A stretch of 47,442 nt of DNA from Mesorhizobium temperatum (GCF_002284575.1 NZ_NPKJ01000060.1:1072-48513), one strand, 5' to 3'; positions 8,704-16,798 are shown, counted from the stretch's first letter. Translations and numbers: made by a program. Notes: a model not told the origin generated them from the letters alone.

Positions 8704-9726
8704 CTACTCCGCTGCTATGCTGAAGGGGGAGCCCGCGAGTGCCTTCTTCTTGGAATCGACATCGATGTCGTAAAGACGCGCGGCGTTGAGGCCGAGGATC
8801 TTCTCCTTGATCTCGTCGGTGAGTTGCACTCCGCGTTCGGCAGCGATGTCGTCGGGGATCTGATAGGCCCAGAATTTCTCGACCAGCCAGCGCGGCGTCC
8901 AAATCGCGTAGTCGGAACCGAACAGGATCTTCTCCGGCCCGAGCCAGAAGAGCAGTTCGGCGATGACTTCGCCGAAATAGCGCGGGCGGGAATGGATGAA
9001 GGGCAGCGCTACCGCAAGTCCACCATAGACGTTGGTTTCCTGCGTCGCGATCCAGCAGAAATCGTCGAGGCGTGGCAGGCCGCAATGCTCGATGATCCAG
9101 TTGAGGCCTTGGAAATCCGTCGCCGCGTGGTCCACGTCATGCACGTCGAACGCATCCTTCGAGAGCGGCAGGATCGTCGGGCCCTTGTGGACGTGGATGT
9201 TGCTGATGCCGAGTTTGTCGCAGAGCTCGAAGCACTTGTAGGCATCGGGATCGGTGAGCTTCCAGCCCTTGGAAGCGCCGTTCCATTCGGCCGTGTACAT
9301 CTTCACGCCCTTGACGTTGTAGGTCTCCTTGAGGAAGTGGATGTATTCGAGAGCCTTCTCACCGTCGCGGGGGTCAAAGGCGCCGTTGACGATGAAACGC
9401 TCCGGATAGCGCTTGGCCACTTCGGCGTTGCGCTCGATCGTGTTGAAGCCGTTCTTGTAGAAGTCCTTGAGATAGGTCGACTGGACGATCGCCACATCAT
9501 CGGGACCGTCGATGAACAGGTCGCGATAGAGATCGTCGGCGCTGTATTTCTCGAATTTGCTCTTCTCCCAAAGCTGGTCCTTGGGGCTCAGCCCGGTGTG
9601 ATAGGCGTAGAAGCAATCGATGAACTGCTTGCCGTGGACATTTTTCTGGTTGTCCGGGCTGCCGTCCCAGAAATGGGTGTGGCCGTCGACCACGAAGATA
9701 TCCTTGCCTTCCGGTGTCCTAAACAT
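8704..9726 (-). CDS. Amidohydrolase-family protein of monooxygenase loci
   Basis: This 340-residue TIM-barrel protein belongs to the amidohydrolase_2 (ACMSD-like) group. It has the N-terminal metal motif DGHTHFWDG, an internal HVHKG, IIEHCGLPRLDD and the C-terminal FGSDYAIW, where the Asp is the expected proton shuttle. GGAGGGAAG lies just before the chosen ATG at 9726, and this start puts the metal motif close to the N-terminus as usual. It sits between mimD and the DUF59 gene in one operon. Homologues occur in mycobacterial propane and acetone monooxygenase clusters. The natural substrate is unknown, and a role in hydroxylase maturation rather than catabolism cannot be excluded. Confidence 0.88.
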   Translation of the reverse strand: MFRTPEGKDIFVVDGHTHFWDGSPDNQKNVHGKQFIDCFYAYHTGLSPKDQLWEKSKFEKYSADDLYRDLFIDGPDDVAIVQSTYLKDFYKNGFNTIERNAEVAKRYPERFIVNGAFDPRDGEKALEYIHFLKETYNVKGVKMYTAEWNGASKGWKLTDPDAYKCFELCDKLGISNIHVHKGPTILPLSKDAFDVHDVDHAATDFQGLNWIIEHCGLPRLDDFCWIATQETNVYGGLAVALPFIHSRPRYFGEVIAELLFWLGPEKILFGSDYAIWTPRWLVEKFWAYQIPDDIAAERGVQLTDEIKEKILGLNAARLYDIDVDSKKKALAGSPFSIAAE

Positions 9727-9769
9727 TCTTCCCTCCGCGAGATGGGCGTTGATCGGTTCGGCACGCCGC

Positions 9770-9797
9770 AACCAGGGCGGCGCGCCCGGTTTTTTTG
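9770..9797 (+). other. Hairpin with T-run inside the operon, plus orientation
   Basis: AACC-A-GGGCG, loop GCG, then CGCCC-GGTT forms a stem with one bulge, followed by seven T on the plus strand. It looks like an intrinsic terminator facing against the operon. In the minus-strand message it gives a stem between mimD and the amidohydrolase gene that could shape mRNA stability. Confidence 0.55.
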
Positions 9798-9801
9798 GCG
9801 G

Positions 9802-10173
9802 CTATTCGATGTATTCGAACATCTCATCCATGTTGCCGAACAGGATCACGGTGTTGTCGTCGACGCGAACCATGCGGCCGTAGTGGGTGGAGGTGTTGAC
9901 CTCGAAGGTCTCCGCTGAAATCTCACGGCCGAGATATTCACCGATCGCGTCCATCTTGAAGATCAGCTTGCCGTCACCGTCGATGCGGATCAGTGCCGGC
10001 TGGTAGGTGATGGTCACCCCCGGCTTCTGGCCCATGAATTCGGCGATGGCCCTGGCCTCGACCGAGTCATTCATGGTGACGCCGCATTGATGCGAAATCG
10101 TCTGTTCGAAGGTGATGTCCTTCATCTCCTTGAAGATGTTGGAATGCGTTGCGTCGCGTGCTGCTAGTGACAT
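9802..10173 (-). CDS. mimD: Monooxygenase coupling (effector) protein
   Basis: A 123-residue small soluble protein matching the MmoB/DmpM-type coupling proteins, which bind the hydroxylase and gate electron and substrate access without a cofactor. The C-terminal half reads GREISAETFEVNTSTHYGRMV, typical of the family's conserved core. GGGAGA precedes the ATG at 10173. The gene lies 16 bases after mimC. The order large subunit, reductase, small subunit, coupling protein is the hallmark of group 5 soluble di-iron monooxygenases (propane/acetone type). No unusual features are seen. Confidence 0.9.
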   Translation of the reverse strand: MSLAARDATHSNIFKEMKDITFEQTISHQCGVTMNDSVEARAIAEFMGQKPGVTITYQPALIRIDGDGKLIFKMDAIGEYLGREISAETFEVNTSTHYGRMVRVDDNTVILFGNMDEMFEYIE

Positions 10174-10189
10174 GGCATTTCTCCCTGTG

Positions 10190-11248
10190 TCAGCGCTTGA
10201 GGCCGAGTTCGCCGAGGATCTGGCCAATCCGTTCCTCGGATTTGGCGCGGACATCCGCGAACGCGACTGGCTTGGAATGCGGCATCGACCAGATCGGCTG
10301 CAGGCCGATGGCTGCCTTGTCGGCGAGCGCGCCGTGTTTCTTGACCCAGCCCTGGAAGAGCTTCTTGTTCGTCGCGCCGTGTTTCTCATCGTTGGCGAGC
10401 AAGTGCATGAGGTCGATCGTGTTGGCGAGGTTGCGCTCGTAGTCGGCCTCGGCCGCCGAGATCACTGCAGGCGTGATGAAGTCATGGTTGGCGGCTGCGA
10501 TCTGCATCAGGAACCCTGAGCGGAATGCTTCCCCGACCAGCGGTTCGAAGACGATGTTGATGGCGAAATACTGTTCGAGATAGTCGGTCGCGCCCATGAT
10601 GGTCTCGACCGCTTCGCGGGTGCCTTGCCAGTTCTTGTCTTCGAGCCAGGTCTTCTTGCCGAGTTCGTCGTCCCAGCCGGAAAGGTCCATGCCGATCTCG
10701 GCAAGGTAGAGCGTAATGTCCTGCGCAAGCCGGAGCTTGTAGGACGAGTTGGTCAACGTCGCGTTGTTGATCATCTGGGTATAGCCGTAGCGCTGTGCCT
10801 GCATCAGCGAGGTGCCGAGCCCGAATTCGGCATGTTTCCACGCGCCGAGCTGCGTCTGCAGGATCTTGACCCAGGCTTTGTCGAAAGTCTTGGGCGCGCC
10901 CGATTTGCGGGCATTGTTGATGACGCTCTGCACCATCGTCTCGATCTTCGACTGACGCTGGTAGTGCGTACGCTCCCATTCCTGGTCCGGAGCGCGGAAG
11001 GCATGCCAGTTGGAGCTCTGCGCGGCGGTGTTCTGCTTGACATAGGCGCCCTTGCCGTCGGCAAAGGAGATGATCCAGTCCTGGATCAGGTAACGCTCGG
11101 GATCGGGCTGCACGTCGACCGTCATGTCCTCGTAGTGGGTCGCACGCTGGCCCTTCGGGTCGAAATACCGGTACTTCCGGCTGTCGGAGTCGGCAAAAAG
11201 CGCCGCGCCGGCGGCTCCGGATCCGACTGAACTCGAGGTAGCTGGCAT
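10190..11248 (-). CDS. mimC: Monooxygenase hydroxylase small (beta) subunit
   Basis: A 352-residue member of the ferritin-like beta subunit family (MmoY/DmpL-like). It lacks the paired ExxH motifs of the catalytic subunit, as expected. Recognisable stretches are ERYLIQDWIISFADGKG near the N-terminus and HDFITPAVISAAEADYERN in the second half. The first 20 residues are low-complexity Ser/Gly/Ala and probably disordered. The ATG at 11248 follows GGGAG; the longer open frame has no support. With MimA it should form the (alpha-beta) or (alpha-beta)2 hydroxylase in the cytosol. Confidence 0.92.
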   Translation of the reverse strand: MPATSSSVGSGAAGAALFADSDSRKYRYFDPKGQRATHYEDMTVDVQPDPERYLIQDWIISFADGKGAYVKQNTAAQSSNWHAFRAPDQEWERTHYQRQSKIETMVQSVINNARKSGAPKTFDKAWVKILQTQLGAWKHAEFGLGTSLMQAQRYGYTQMINNATLTNSSYKLRLAQDITLYLAEIGMDLSGWDDELGKKTWLEDKNWQGTREAVETIMGATDYLEQYFAINIVFEPLVGEAFRSGFLMQIAAANHDFITPAVISAAEADYERNLANTIDLMHLLANDEKHGATNKKLFQGWVKKHGALADKAAIGLQPIWSMPHSKPVAFADVRAKSEERIGQILGELGLKR

Positions 11249-11298
11249 AGTCTTCACTCCCTTGTTGCAGTTGTGGTTACAGTTGCGCGGCCGCCCTC

Positions 11299-12360
11299 TT
11301 AGTGGGCCGGCGTTGCACCTGCCGATGTGGTGAACTTGTCGAAGAAGATCCGCTCCGTCTCGAACCCATTCATGAACAGAACCGGCTGAAGCGCATCGAT
11401 CATTGGCGGCGGACCACAGGCATGAACATCGCCCTGCCCGTCGACCGCCAGTTGCTTGAGCTTGGCGTCGACACTCTGGTGGACGAAACCGCGCTCGCCT
11501 TGCCATTCAGCGTCGTCATTCGCGTGCGACAGCACGGGAATGAAGGTGACGTCGGAATGATTGCCGACGAGTTCAGCGATCCTGTCGAGATAGAACAGGT
11601 CGTTGCGGGTGCGGGCGCCGTAGAAGAAGTAGACCGGACGTTTCTCGCCGCTCTTCAGATGGTCGTTGAGGATAGACCAGATCGGTGACATGCCCGATCC
11701 GGCCCCGACCAGGATCAGGGGTCCTTGCCGTTCGTCCCGGCGGAAACAGGTTCCGTAGGGTCCGACGACAGTGACCTCTGCTCCGACCTTGATTCCTCCG
11801 GAATCGAGTTCTCCGGAGAACTTTCCCTCAGGGTATTTTTTGATGATGAAGCAGAGTTTTTCGGTTTGGTCCGGCGTATTTGCCATGGAGAACGAGCGCG
11901 TAATCGTCTCCCCTTTTTGCGTGATAACCGTGATGTCGACATATTGTCCCGCCCAGAACTTTATCGGCGAGCCGAGTTCGATCTCGATGCCGCGAATGTC
12001 GTGGGTCAGGTGCTCGATCCGAGCAATCCGGCCCTTGAACGTCTTCACAGCGATCGCTTTCGCCAAAATCTCCTCGTCGTAGTTGAGAAGCTCGACTTCC
12101 AGATCGGAGTAGGCGATGCAGCGGCACAAAAGGACGTGGCCGCTCTCCTTCTCCATGTCGTTCAGCGCGAAGGTCGAGTATTTGAGCATGTCGACTTCGC
12201 CGTCGAGCAACACGCTCTTGCAGGCTGAGCATTGCCCTTCCTTGCAGCCGTGCGGCAGCGCGATGCCCTGGCGGAACGCGGCGTTGAGCACCGTTTCGCC
12301 ATTTTCGACATCGAATTCGACGCCGACCGGGCTAAGCCTGACCGTGTGGGTTTCCGACAT
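11299..12360 (-). CDS. mimB: Monooxygenase reductase, [2Fe-2S]/FAD/NADH
   Basis: A 353-residue electron-transfer protein. The N-terminal plant-type ferredoxin domain has Cys39, Cys44, Cys47 and Cys78 in the C-x4-C-x2-C-x30-C spacing. The FAD domain carries RSFSMAN, and the NAD domain carries GAGSGMSPIWSIL and ends with a CGPPPMID motif. It passes electrons from NADH to the hydroxylase di-iron centre. GGAGG stands five bases before the ATG. A strong hairpin occupies the 51-base spacer after mimA. Size and domain order fit MimB/PrmB reductases. Confidence 0.94.
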   Translation of the reverse strand: MSETHTVRLSPVGVEFDVENGETVLNAAFRQGIALPHGCKEGQCSACKSVLLDGEVDMLKYSTFALNDMEKESGHVLLCRCIAYSDLEVELLNYDEEILAKAIAVKTFKGRIARIEHLTHDIRGIEIELGSPIKFWAGQYVDITVITQKGETITRSFSMANTPDQTEKLCFIIKKYPEGKFSGELDSGGIKVGAEVTVVGPYGTCFRRDERQGPLILVGAGSGMSPIWSILNDHLKSGEKRPVYFFYGARTRNDLFYLDRIAELVGNHSDVTFIPVLSHANDDAEWQGERGFVHQSVDAKLKQLAVDGQGDVHACGPPPMIDALQPVLFMNGFETERIFFDKFTTSAGATPAH

Positions 12361-12379
12361 ACGGACCTCCAGTAAAGAG

Positions 12380-12404
12380 AAGGGGCGGGACGAACCCGCC
12401 CCTT
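12380..12404. other. Intra-operon hairpin between mimA and mimB
   Basis: AAGGGGCGGG and CCCGCCCCTT are perfect 10-bp arms around a 5-base loop, directly after the mimA stop. There is no T-run after it on the minus strand, so it is more likely a 3' stabilising or partial attenuation element, raising hydroxylase over reductase, than a full terminator. Confidence 0.75.
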
Positions 12405-12411
12405 GGCCTGA

Positions 12412-14079
12412 TCAGTTGCAGGGATTGATCGTGAAGCCGGCCCGGTATTCCGCCAGGTGCTTCTCACGGTCCGCGGGCGACATGGCACGCAGCGCGTTGA
12501 GCGGCGACCCGAGCTTGTTGCCTCGCACGTCGTCCAGCGTCCACATCTCCGTGTCGTCGAAGCGCATATGCGGCTGCGGGACGAGCGTCTTGCCGTCAGA
12601 GCGGACGAAGTTCAGGTCCTTGATCGCATCGGCCAGATCCCAGCCGTCATAGAGCGTCTCCCACTCGCGCTTGCCGCTGAAGCGGCCCATCGCGGGCGTC
12701 GGCCGGCCCTGATACTCGTCGGCGAACGCCACGGTGGCAGTCCACTTGTCGAGTTCGTGGGCGAAGGTGTGCAGCTGGCCGTCGATCTCGCCGACAACCA
12801 TATCCTCACGGATCAGGCAGGGAACGAGGCAGGACCAGCAGCGGTGCGGATAGACGTAACCGACGTCGCTGTTGAACAGCAACACCTTCTCGCCCTTGTG
12901 GCTGAGCTTGGCGTACCATTTCCAGAAGTCGCCGAATTCGGCGTACCAGCCCGGATACTTGTGCTCGAACCACTCGAAGTCCTTGTCGGTCTGGGCTTCG
13001 ATGCGCCAGAAGTTGACCGGCCAGCCGACCGCGAAGAACTGTCCGACCTTGTGGACGTAATTCTTCTTGGTAATGCGTTCCCAGGCCGCCTGGACGTCGT
13101 CGTGATGGACCTTGATGCCGTATTTCTCGAGCGGCAGCATGTAGGTGCGGTAGTAGTCCTCGTAGATCCAGCGGTGCCACATTTCCGCGTAGGACTCCTT
13201 GTTCTTGTCGCGGTTGGTGGTGCCGTATTCGATGAAGGTGCCGATGGCCGCGTCGACGATCGCGTGGTTCTGCCAGAAGGCGTAGCGAAGGTCGCGCTCG
13301 AGCAAGAGGTGATTTTCCGGCTCCTTGAGCGCCGCCATCAGCAGCGAATGGCCATTGCCGATATGCCGGCTCTCATCGGACTGCACCGACAGGAAGACGG
13401 TGGGCAGCGCATAGTCACCATTGCGGGCGGCTTCCGATGGCATGGCGACGAACAGCGTGTTGGTGAAGGCGGTCTCGGCGACCACGGTCAGGTACATGCA
13501 GGCGGCGGTCATCGTGTCGCCGGTGATGAAGCCTTCCGCGAACTGCCGACCGATGGTCGTGGCGTAGCATTTTCCGAAGGCTTCCTCGGTGATGTCGAAG
13601 CCGGCCGGATCGATGTAGTTCTCCATGTACCATTTCTTCAAATTCATCTGAATCGTCGAGTGACGGAACTCGTCGATCATCTGCATGGTGAAGCCGGTCC
13701 TGAGCTCCTCGCCGGGCGCGATGCGGGCGACCATCGCCATCGAGCGAGCGGCGGAGATTTCCGGGAAGGGAATGATGGCCAGGAAGAGCTTCATCCACTC
13801 GACCCAGCGCGGCTCGACGTTGCGGAACATGTCGCCGCGCAATGCCGCATCCAGCGCACCGTAGACGCGGTTGTCCTTCTCTTCCTGCATGGGGAAATAG
13901 GACCGCAGAACCTGCTTCATCGGGTCGCGCGGCGTCTTGTTGATCTTATAGTCCGTCGGAAACGTCATCGCTTCCTGCACGTAGGAAGGATTCCAGCCGA
14001 GATCGGCAATCTTCTTGGTCGCCTCGCCGACGGAGATTCCGCGTTGCGAGGTAATCTTGTTGAGCGTCAGAGACGTCAT
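12412..14079 (-). CDS. mimA: Soluble di-iron monooxygenase hydroxylase large subunit
   Basis: Counted from the chosen start, all six iron ligands of the family are present: Glu107, Glu137 and His140 (in DEFRH), Glu202, Glu236 and His239 (in DESRH). Length is 555 residues. Operon order and sequence style place it with group 5 (mim/prm propane, acetone and phenol monooxygenases). It binds O2 and the substrate in the cytosol and works with MimB, MimC and MimD. The start at 14079 is favoured because GGAGG lies nine bases upstream; ATG 14085 is only three bases from it. Transcription is expected from the sigma-54 promoter at 14385-14399, leaving a leader of about 290 bases. The substrate cannot be deduced from the sequence alone. 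Confidence 0.95.
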   Translation of the reverse strand: MTSLTLNKITSQRGISVGEATKKIADLGWNPSYVQEAMTFPTDYKINKTPRDPMKQVLRSYFPMQEEKDNRVYGALDAALRGDMFRNVEPRWVEWMKLFLAIIPFPEISAARSMAMVARIAPGEELRTGFTMQMIDEFRHSTIQMNLKKWYMENYIDPAGFDITEEAFGKCYATTIGRQFAEGFITGDTMTAACMYLTVVAETAFTNTLFVAMPSEAARNGDYALPTVFLSVQSDESRHIGNGHSLLMAALKEPENHLLLERDLRYAFWQNHAIVDAAIGTFIEYGTTNRDKNKESYAEMWHRWIYEDYYRTYMLPLEKYGIKVHHDDVQAAWERITKKNYVHKVGQFFAVGWPVNFWRIEAQTDKDFEWFEHKYPGWYAEFGDFWKWYAKLSHKGEKVLLFNSDVGYVYPHRCWSCLVPCLIREDMVVGEIDGQLHTFAHELDKWTATVAFADEYQGRPTPAMGRFSGKREWETLYDGWDLADAIKDLNFVRSDGKTLVPQPHMRFDDTEMWTLDDVRGNKLGSPLNALRAMSPADREKHLAEYRAGFTINPCN

Positions 14080-14384
14080 GGTCATAAGCCTCCACCAGGT
14101 TTGAGCCGCAGGTCCCTCGACCCCGGCATGAAGCGGCGCACAGCACCGCCAGTGAGAGTGCGAACGGCACGACAAAGGGTTGCGCATTCAGGCGCGACTC
14201 ATGGTCCGGCCATTCAAGTGGATCGCGGCAAAGGTTTTAGAGGCGTCTGGCAGGGATCCTCGGAGCCAACCGCATGTGCGATAGGCGTGTCGAGGCGGAC
14301 GTGACTAGTTCCCTGCTCCTCCATTCCTTCGTTCTTTTGGCACCGCGTCAAAAAGCGCGATGGGCTTCTTATGGAAGTGTACAA

Positions 14385-14399
14385 GCAAGCGCCGTGCCA
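14385..14399 (-). promoter_or_regulatory. Sigma-54 promoter of the mim operon
   Basis: On the minus strand the sequence is TTGGCACGGCGCTTGCT, which matches the consensus TGGCACG-N4-TTGCW at every defined position. The -12 GC falls at 14386-14385, so transcription should start near 14373. The encoded AcoR-type activator at 2256-4337 is the obvious partner. Confidence 0.93.
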
Positions 14400-14470
14400 A
14401 TTTGAAAACAGCACCCATGGCTGGCGCTCAAAAACAAAATCGCCGCTCTTTCGGCATATGAGCTGATAGC

Positions 14471-14495
14471 CAACTGTAACGTTCTTTTACAGTTG
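14471..14495. promoter_or_regulatory. Dyad, probable MimR upstream activating site
   Basis: CAACTGTAA and TTACAGTTG are perfect 9-bp arms separated by seven bases. The centre lies about 110 bp upstream of the predicted start, the normal distance for enhancer-binding proteins. A direct repeat TTGTAACGTACG follows the right arm, and GCAATTGC lies further out at 14528-14535. Binding by MimR is inferred. Confidence 0.7.
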
Positions 14496-14656
14496 TAACG
14501 TACGCCTGTAATATTTAGCATCTATTCGCAATTGCAACATACTTAGTTAGCAAGTGCAGCAAATCCGACAAAAAATATTATCTATTCATTTGTTACTCTT
14601 TCTCTACTATTTGACGGCGATGGCCCCATGGACGGGCGTCGCGCCGGAGAGAGACC

Positions 14657-15133
14657 ATGCCGAACAACAAAGACAGCCGAGGGCCGCACGAGCCGATGCC
14701 CAGCCAGGCCGATGGCGTCACCGGCGATCTTGTCAGGCTGATGCCCCGCGATCTGGTCTTTGTCATGCGCTTCATGGGCGAGAGCCAACATCGCCTCCAG
14801 AGCCACTTCCAGGATTTCATCCGGGCCGAGCTTGCCGCCGGCGGCGTCACCACGGAAACCCATCCGATGATCCATCTGTTCATCGAGAACCACGCGATCC
14901 TGTTGCGCGACTTCGTGTTTTCCGGCGTTTCGCTGTCGCGTCAGTTCCGCGTCGACGAGATCGAGCACCTCACCGGCGATACGACATCGATGATCCGCGT
15001 CGACATCTGGGATCAGCTCAAGAGCCACATCGAAACGGCTGAAAAACAGTTCCATTCGCAGGCGGGCACGTTGCCCAGGTTGCTGTCAGCTTTTGAAAAA
15101 CCGCACGGACCGATGGCTGGAAGCGAAAAATGA
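14657..15133 (+). CDS. Unrecognised helical protein, first gene of divergent cluster
   Basis: A 158-residue soluble protein with no signal peptide or membrane segment. After a polar N-terminus it is mostly amphipathic helix, with MPRDLVFVMRFMGESQHRLQ and a His-containing stretch HPMIHLFIENHAILLRDFVF. I do not recognise the family. GGAGAGA precedes the ATG. It opens a packed plus-strand group of four genes that diverges from mimA across an AT-rich 570-base control region. The arrangement suggests a shared function or shared regulation with the monooxygenase, but no direct link is visible in the protein itself. Confidence 0.75.
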   Translation: MPNNKDSRGPHEPMPSQADGVTGDLVRLMPRDLVFVMRFMGESQHRLQSHFQDFIRAELAAGGVTTETHPMIHLFIENHAILLRDFVFSGVSLSRQFRVDEIEHLTGDTTSMIRVDIWDQLKSHIETAEKQFHSQAGTLPRLLSAFEKPHGPMAGSEK

Positions 15134-15145
15134 CAGGAGGATCCG

Positions 15146-15475
15146 ATGGGGCAACCTGACAGGCGTGACGCGCTGCTCGCTCGCCGGCTCGATCTGATCG
15201 CCAATGTCTCCGCGCTTACTGCCGAGGCGCTGCGGCTAAATCAGAAGCGCGCCGGCATCGAGATGGATGTGTTGCGCCTGGAACTCGAAATCGGCAGGAG
15301 CGGCGCGAACGCGCAACTGGTGCAGGACTTGCATGAAGCGGAGGAGAGAGCCGCGGCAATCATGCTCGCATGTGCGGCGTGCGAGGGGCGCATCGTCGCC
15401 GCGGAAGCCGACGTCGAGGACGTCGACCGCAGCCTCGCGGCACCGGATGAGAATTACGATGGGAGCCAGCCATGA
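15146..15475 (+). CDS. Unrecognised coiled-coil protein
   Basis: A 109-residue protein, nearly all charged helix with heptad-like spacing of Leu and Ala over about residues 10-100 (MDVLRLELEI, LHEAEERAAAIM). It carries two close Cys residues in ACAAC that could bind metal or form a disulfide. AGGAGG lies before the ATG. Its stop overlaps the start of the next gene as ATGA, so the two are translationally coupled and their products probably interact. No named family is recognised. Confidence 0.75.
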   Translation: MGQPDRRDALLARRLDLIANVSALTAEALRLNQKRAGIEMDVLRLELEIGRSGANAQLVQDLHEAEERAAAIMLACAACEGRIVAAEADVEDVDRSLAAPDENYDGSQP

Positions 15476-16599
15476 ACCAGCACGCGATACAGAACCTGAC
15501 CTTGTTCGACCTGCTGGCGCGGAGCTGGCGTCGCCCGTCGGCGATCGCCGATCTGCGCTTCAGCACCGATGACTCGACAGTCGCCTTCACGTGCATGGAC
15601 GGAACGGTCGCAATAGCCGCGGTCGCGGACCAGGAGTCGCCGGAGTCGCGGATCAGAGTGAGCGGCGATCTCGGCCAGACGACGATCCGCCCAAGGGAAA
15701 AGTTACCAGCGCCATTGATTGCCACTGCTGCATTAGGAGATGGCGATATCCCGCTCGCCAGCTATCTTCGGTCCAGCTTCCTCGTCGGAACAGCGACCGG
15801 CGAGGCGGTGCATCTGACCGCGGACGGCAGCGTGATGGAGACGCTGGTGAAGATCGACGGACCGATCGTCGCTATCGACCACAGCCGCCAGCCGGCAATG
15901 ACAGCCGTCAGCAACGGGCAGGATGTCTTTCTGTCACGCGGCCACGGCGACGCGGTGAGACTGCGACATGGTGCGGCACCGTCCACGGACGCGCTTGCCT
16001 TTTCGCCGGGTGGACGGCGCCTCGCTTATGGTCTGGAGGACGGATTGTCGATTTGGATTGTCGAAGGCGACGCGACCTTGATAAGCGATATCAGTTTTTC
16101 AGCGCGCCCCGTGTCGATCCGCTGGAGTGGCGACGGCACCTGGCTGGCCTGCGGGCTCGAAACCGGAGGCTTTGCTTTGGTCAGCGTGACCGATGGCCGA
16201 GCTGACATCGTCGAAGGATTTCCATCGCCGGTCCGGACAGTATGCTGGAGCCTGCCGGAGAATGCGCTGTTCACATCGGGCGCATTCCGGATCGCCGGCT
16301 GGTCAATGACCGCCCCGCCGCTTCACGGCGATGCCTCCGGCGCGTTGGAGACTGGCCGCGCCGGGCTGGTGCCGGTCAAGACGGTGGCTGCGCACCCGGA
16401 AAAGAAACTGATTGCAGCCGGCTATACCAATGGCCGGATCGCCATAGCCCAGATCGGCGCGCGGGACGAACTGCTGGTCAGACCGTTGGGCGGTGAGATC
16501 GCGGCGCTTGCCTGGTCGGGCGACGGACGGCACTTGGCGGTAGGTTCGGTAGACGGCACCGCCGCGATCGTCACTTTTCCCGCGCAGATGTTCAAATAG
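15472..16599 (+). CDS. WD40-like beta-propeller protein
   Basis: A 375-residue protein built of repeated four-strand units. Repeats end in patterns such as LAFSPGGRRLAYGLEDG, IRWSGDGTWLACGLETGG and LAWSGDGRHLAVGSVDGT, which are the D-A and b-c strand signatures of WD40 blades. Six or seven blades fit the length. No signal peptide, membrane segment or catalytic domain is seen, so a scaffold or sensor role in the cytosol is likely. It is coupled to the coiled-coil gene by a 4-base overlap. Bacterial WD40 proteins fused to nothing are uncommon, which makes its fixed place beside a monooxygenase notable. Confidence 0.82.
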   Translation: MNQHAIQNLTLFDLLARSWRRPSAIADLRFSTDDSTVAFTCMDGTVAIAAVADQESPESRIRVSGDLGQTTIRPREKLPAPLIATAALGDGDIPLASYLRSSFLVGTATGEAVHLTADGSVMETLVKIDGPIVAIDHSRQPAMTAVSNGQDVFLSRGHGDAVRLRHGAAPSTDALAFSPGGRRLAYGLEDGLSIWIVEGDATLISDISFSARPVSIRWSGDGTWLACGLETGGFALVSVTDGRADIVEGFPSPVRTVCWSLPENALFTSGAFRIAGWSMTAPPLHGDASGALETGRAGLVPVKTVAAHPEKKLIAAGYTNGRIAIAQIGARDELLVRPLGGEIAALAWSGDGRHLAVGSVDGTAAIVTFPAQMFK

Positions 16600-16624
16600 T
16601 GGTTGCATGCAACAGGAGGAAAAG

Positions 16625-16798
16625 ATGCAAACGGAACCCACACCCGAGGACGAGAGCAAGGACGAATTTTTCGAACGGCTCGCCAACCTGTCGGAAGAAA
16701 TGGTGGCCAAGCATGGCAAGGATTTCAGTATGGGCGCATTGGTGCTCGCCGCCCGCTGGATCGCCGAAAACCGCGTCGGCCAGTTGAAAACGAACTAG
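16625..16798 (+). CDS. Small acidic protein, last gene of divergent cluster
   Basis: A 57-residue protein: acidic N-terminus, then helices (FFERLANLSEEMVAKHG, ALVLAARWIAENRV). The start at 16625 is set by AGGAGG seven bases upstream; an in-frame ATG at 16607 lacks a site. It lies 25 bases after the propeller gene, so it probably belongs to the same transcript. Not recognised. Size and composition would fit a small adaptor or regulator of the larger partners. Confidence 0.65.
   Translation: MQTEPTPEDESKDEFFERLANLSEEMVAKHGKDFSMGALVLAARWIAENRVGQLKTN

Noticed and set aside
12457..14304. 615-codon open frame on the plus strand opposite mimA
   Set aside because: It is an antisense shadow caused by high third-position GC. 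mimA on the other strand has all catalytic motifs and ribosome site; this frame has no recognisable domain.
14214..14414. 66-codon minus-strand ORF upstream of mimA
   Set aside because: It covers the sigma-54 promoter itself, has no ribosome site and no conserved-looking product.
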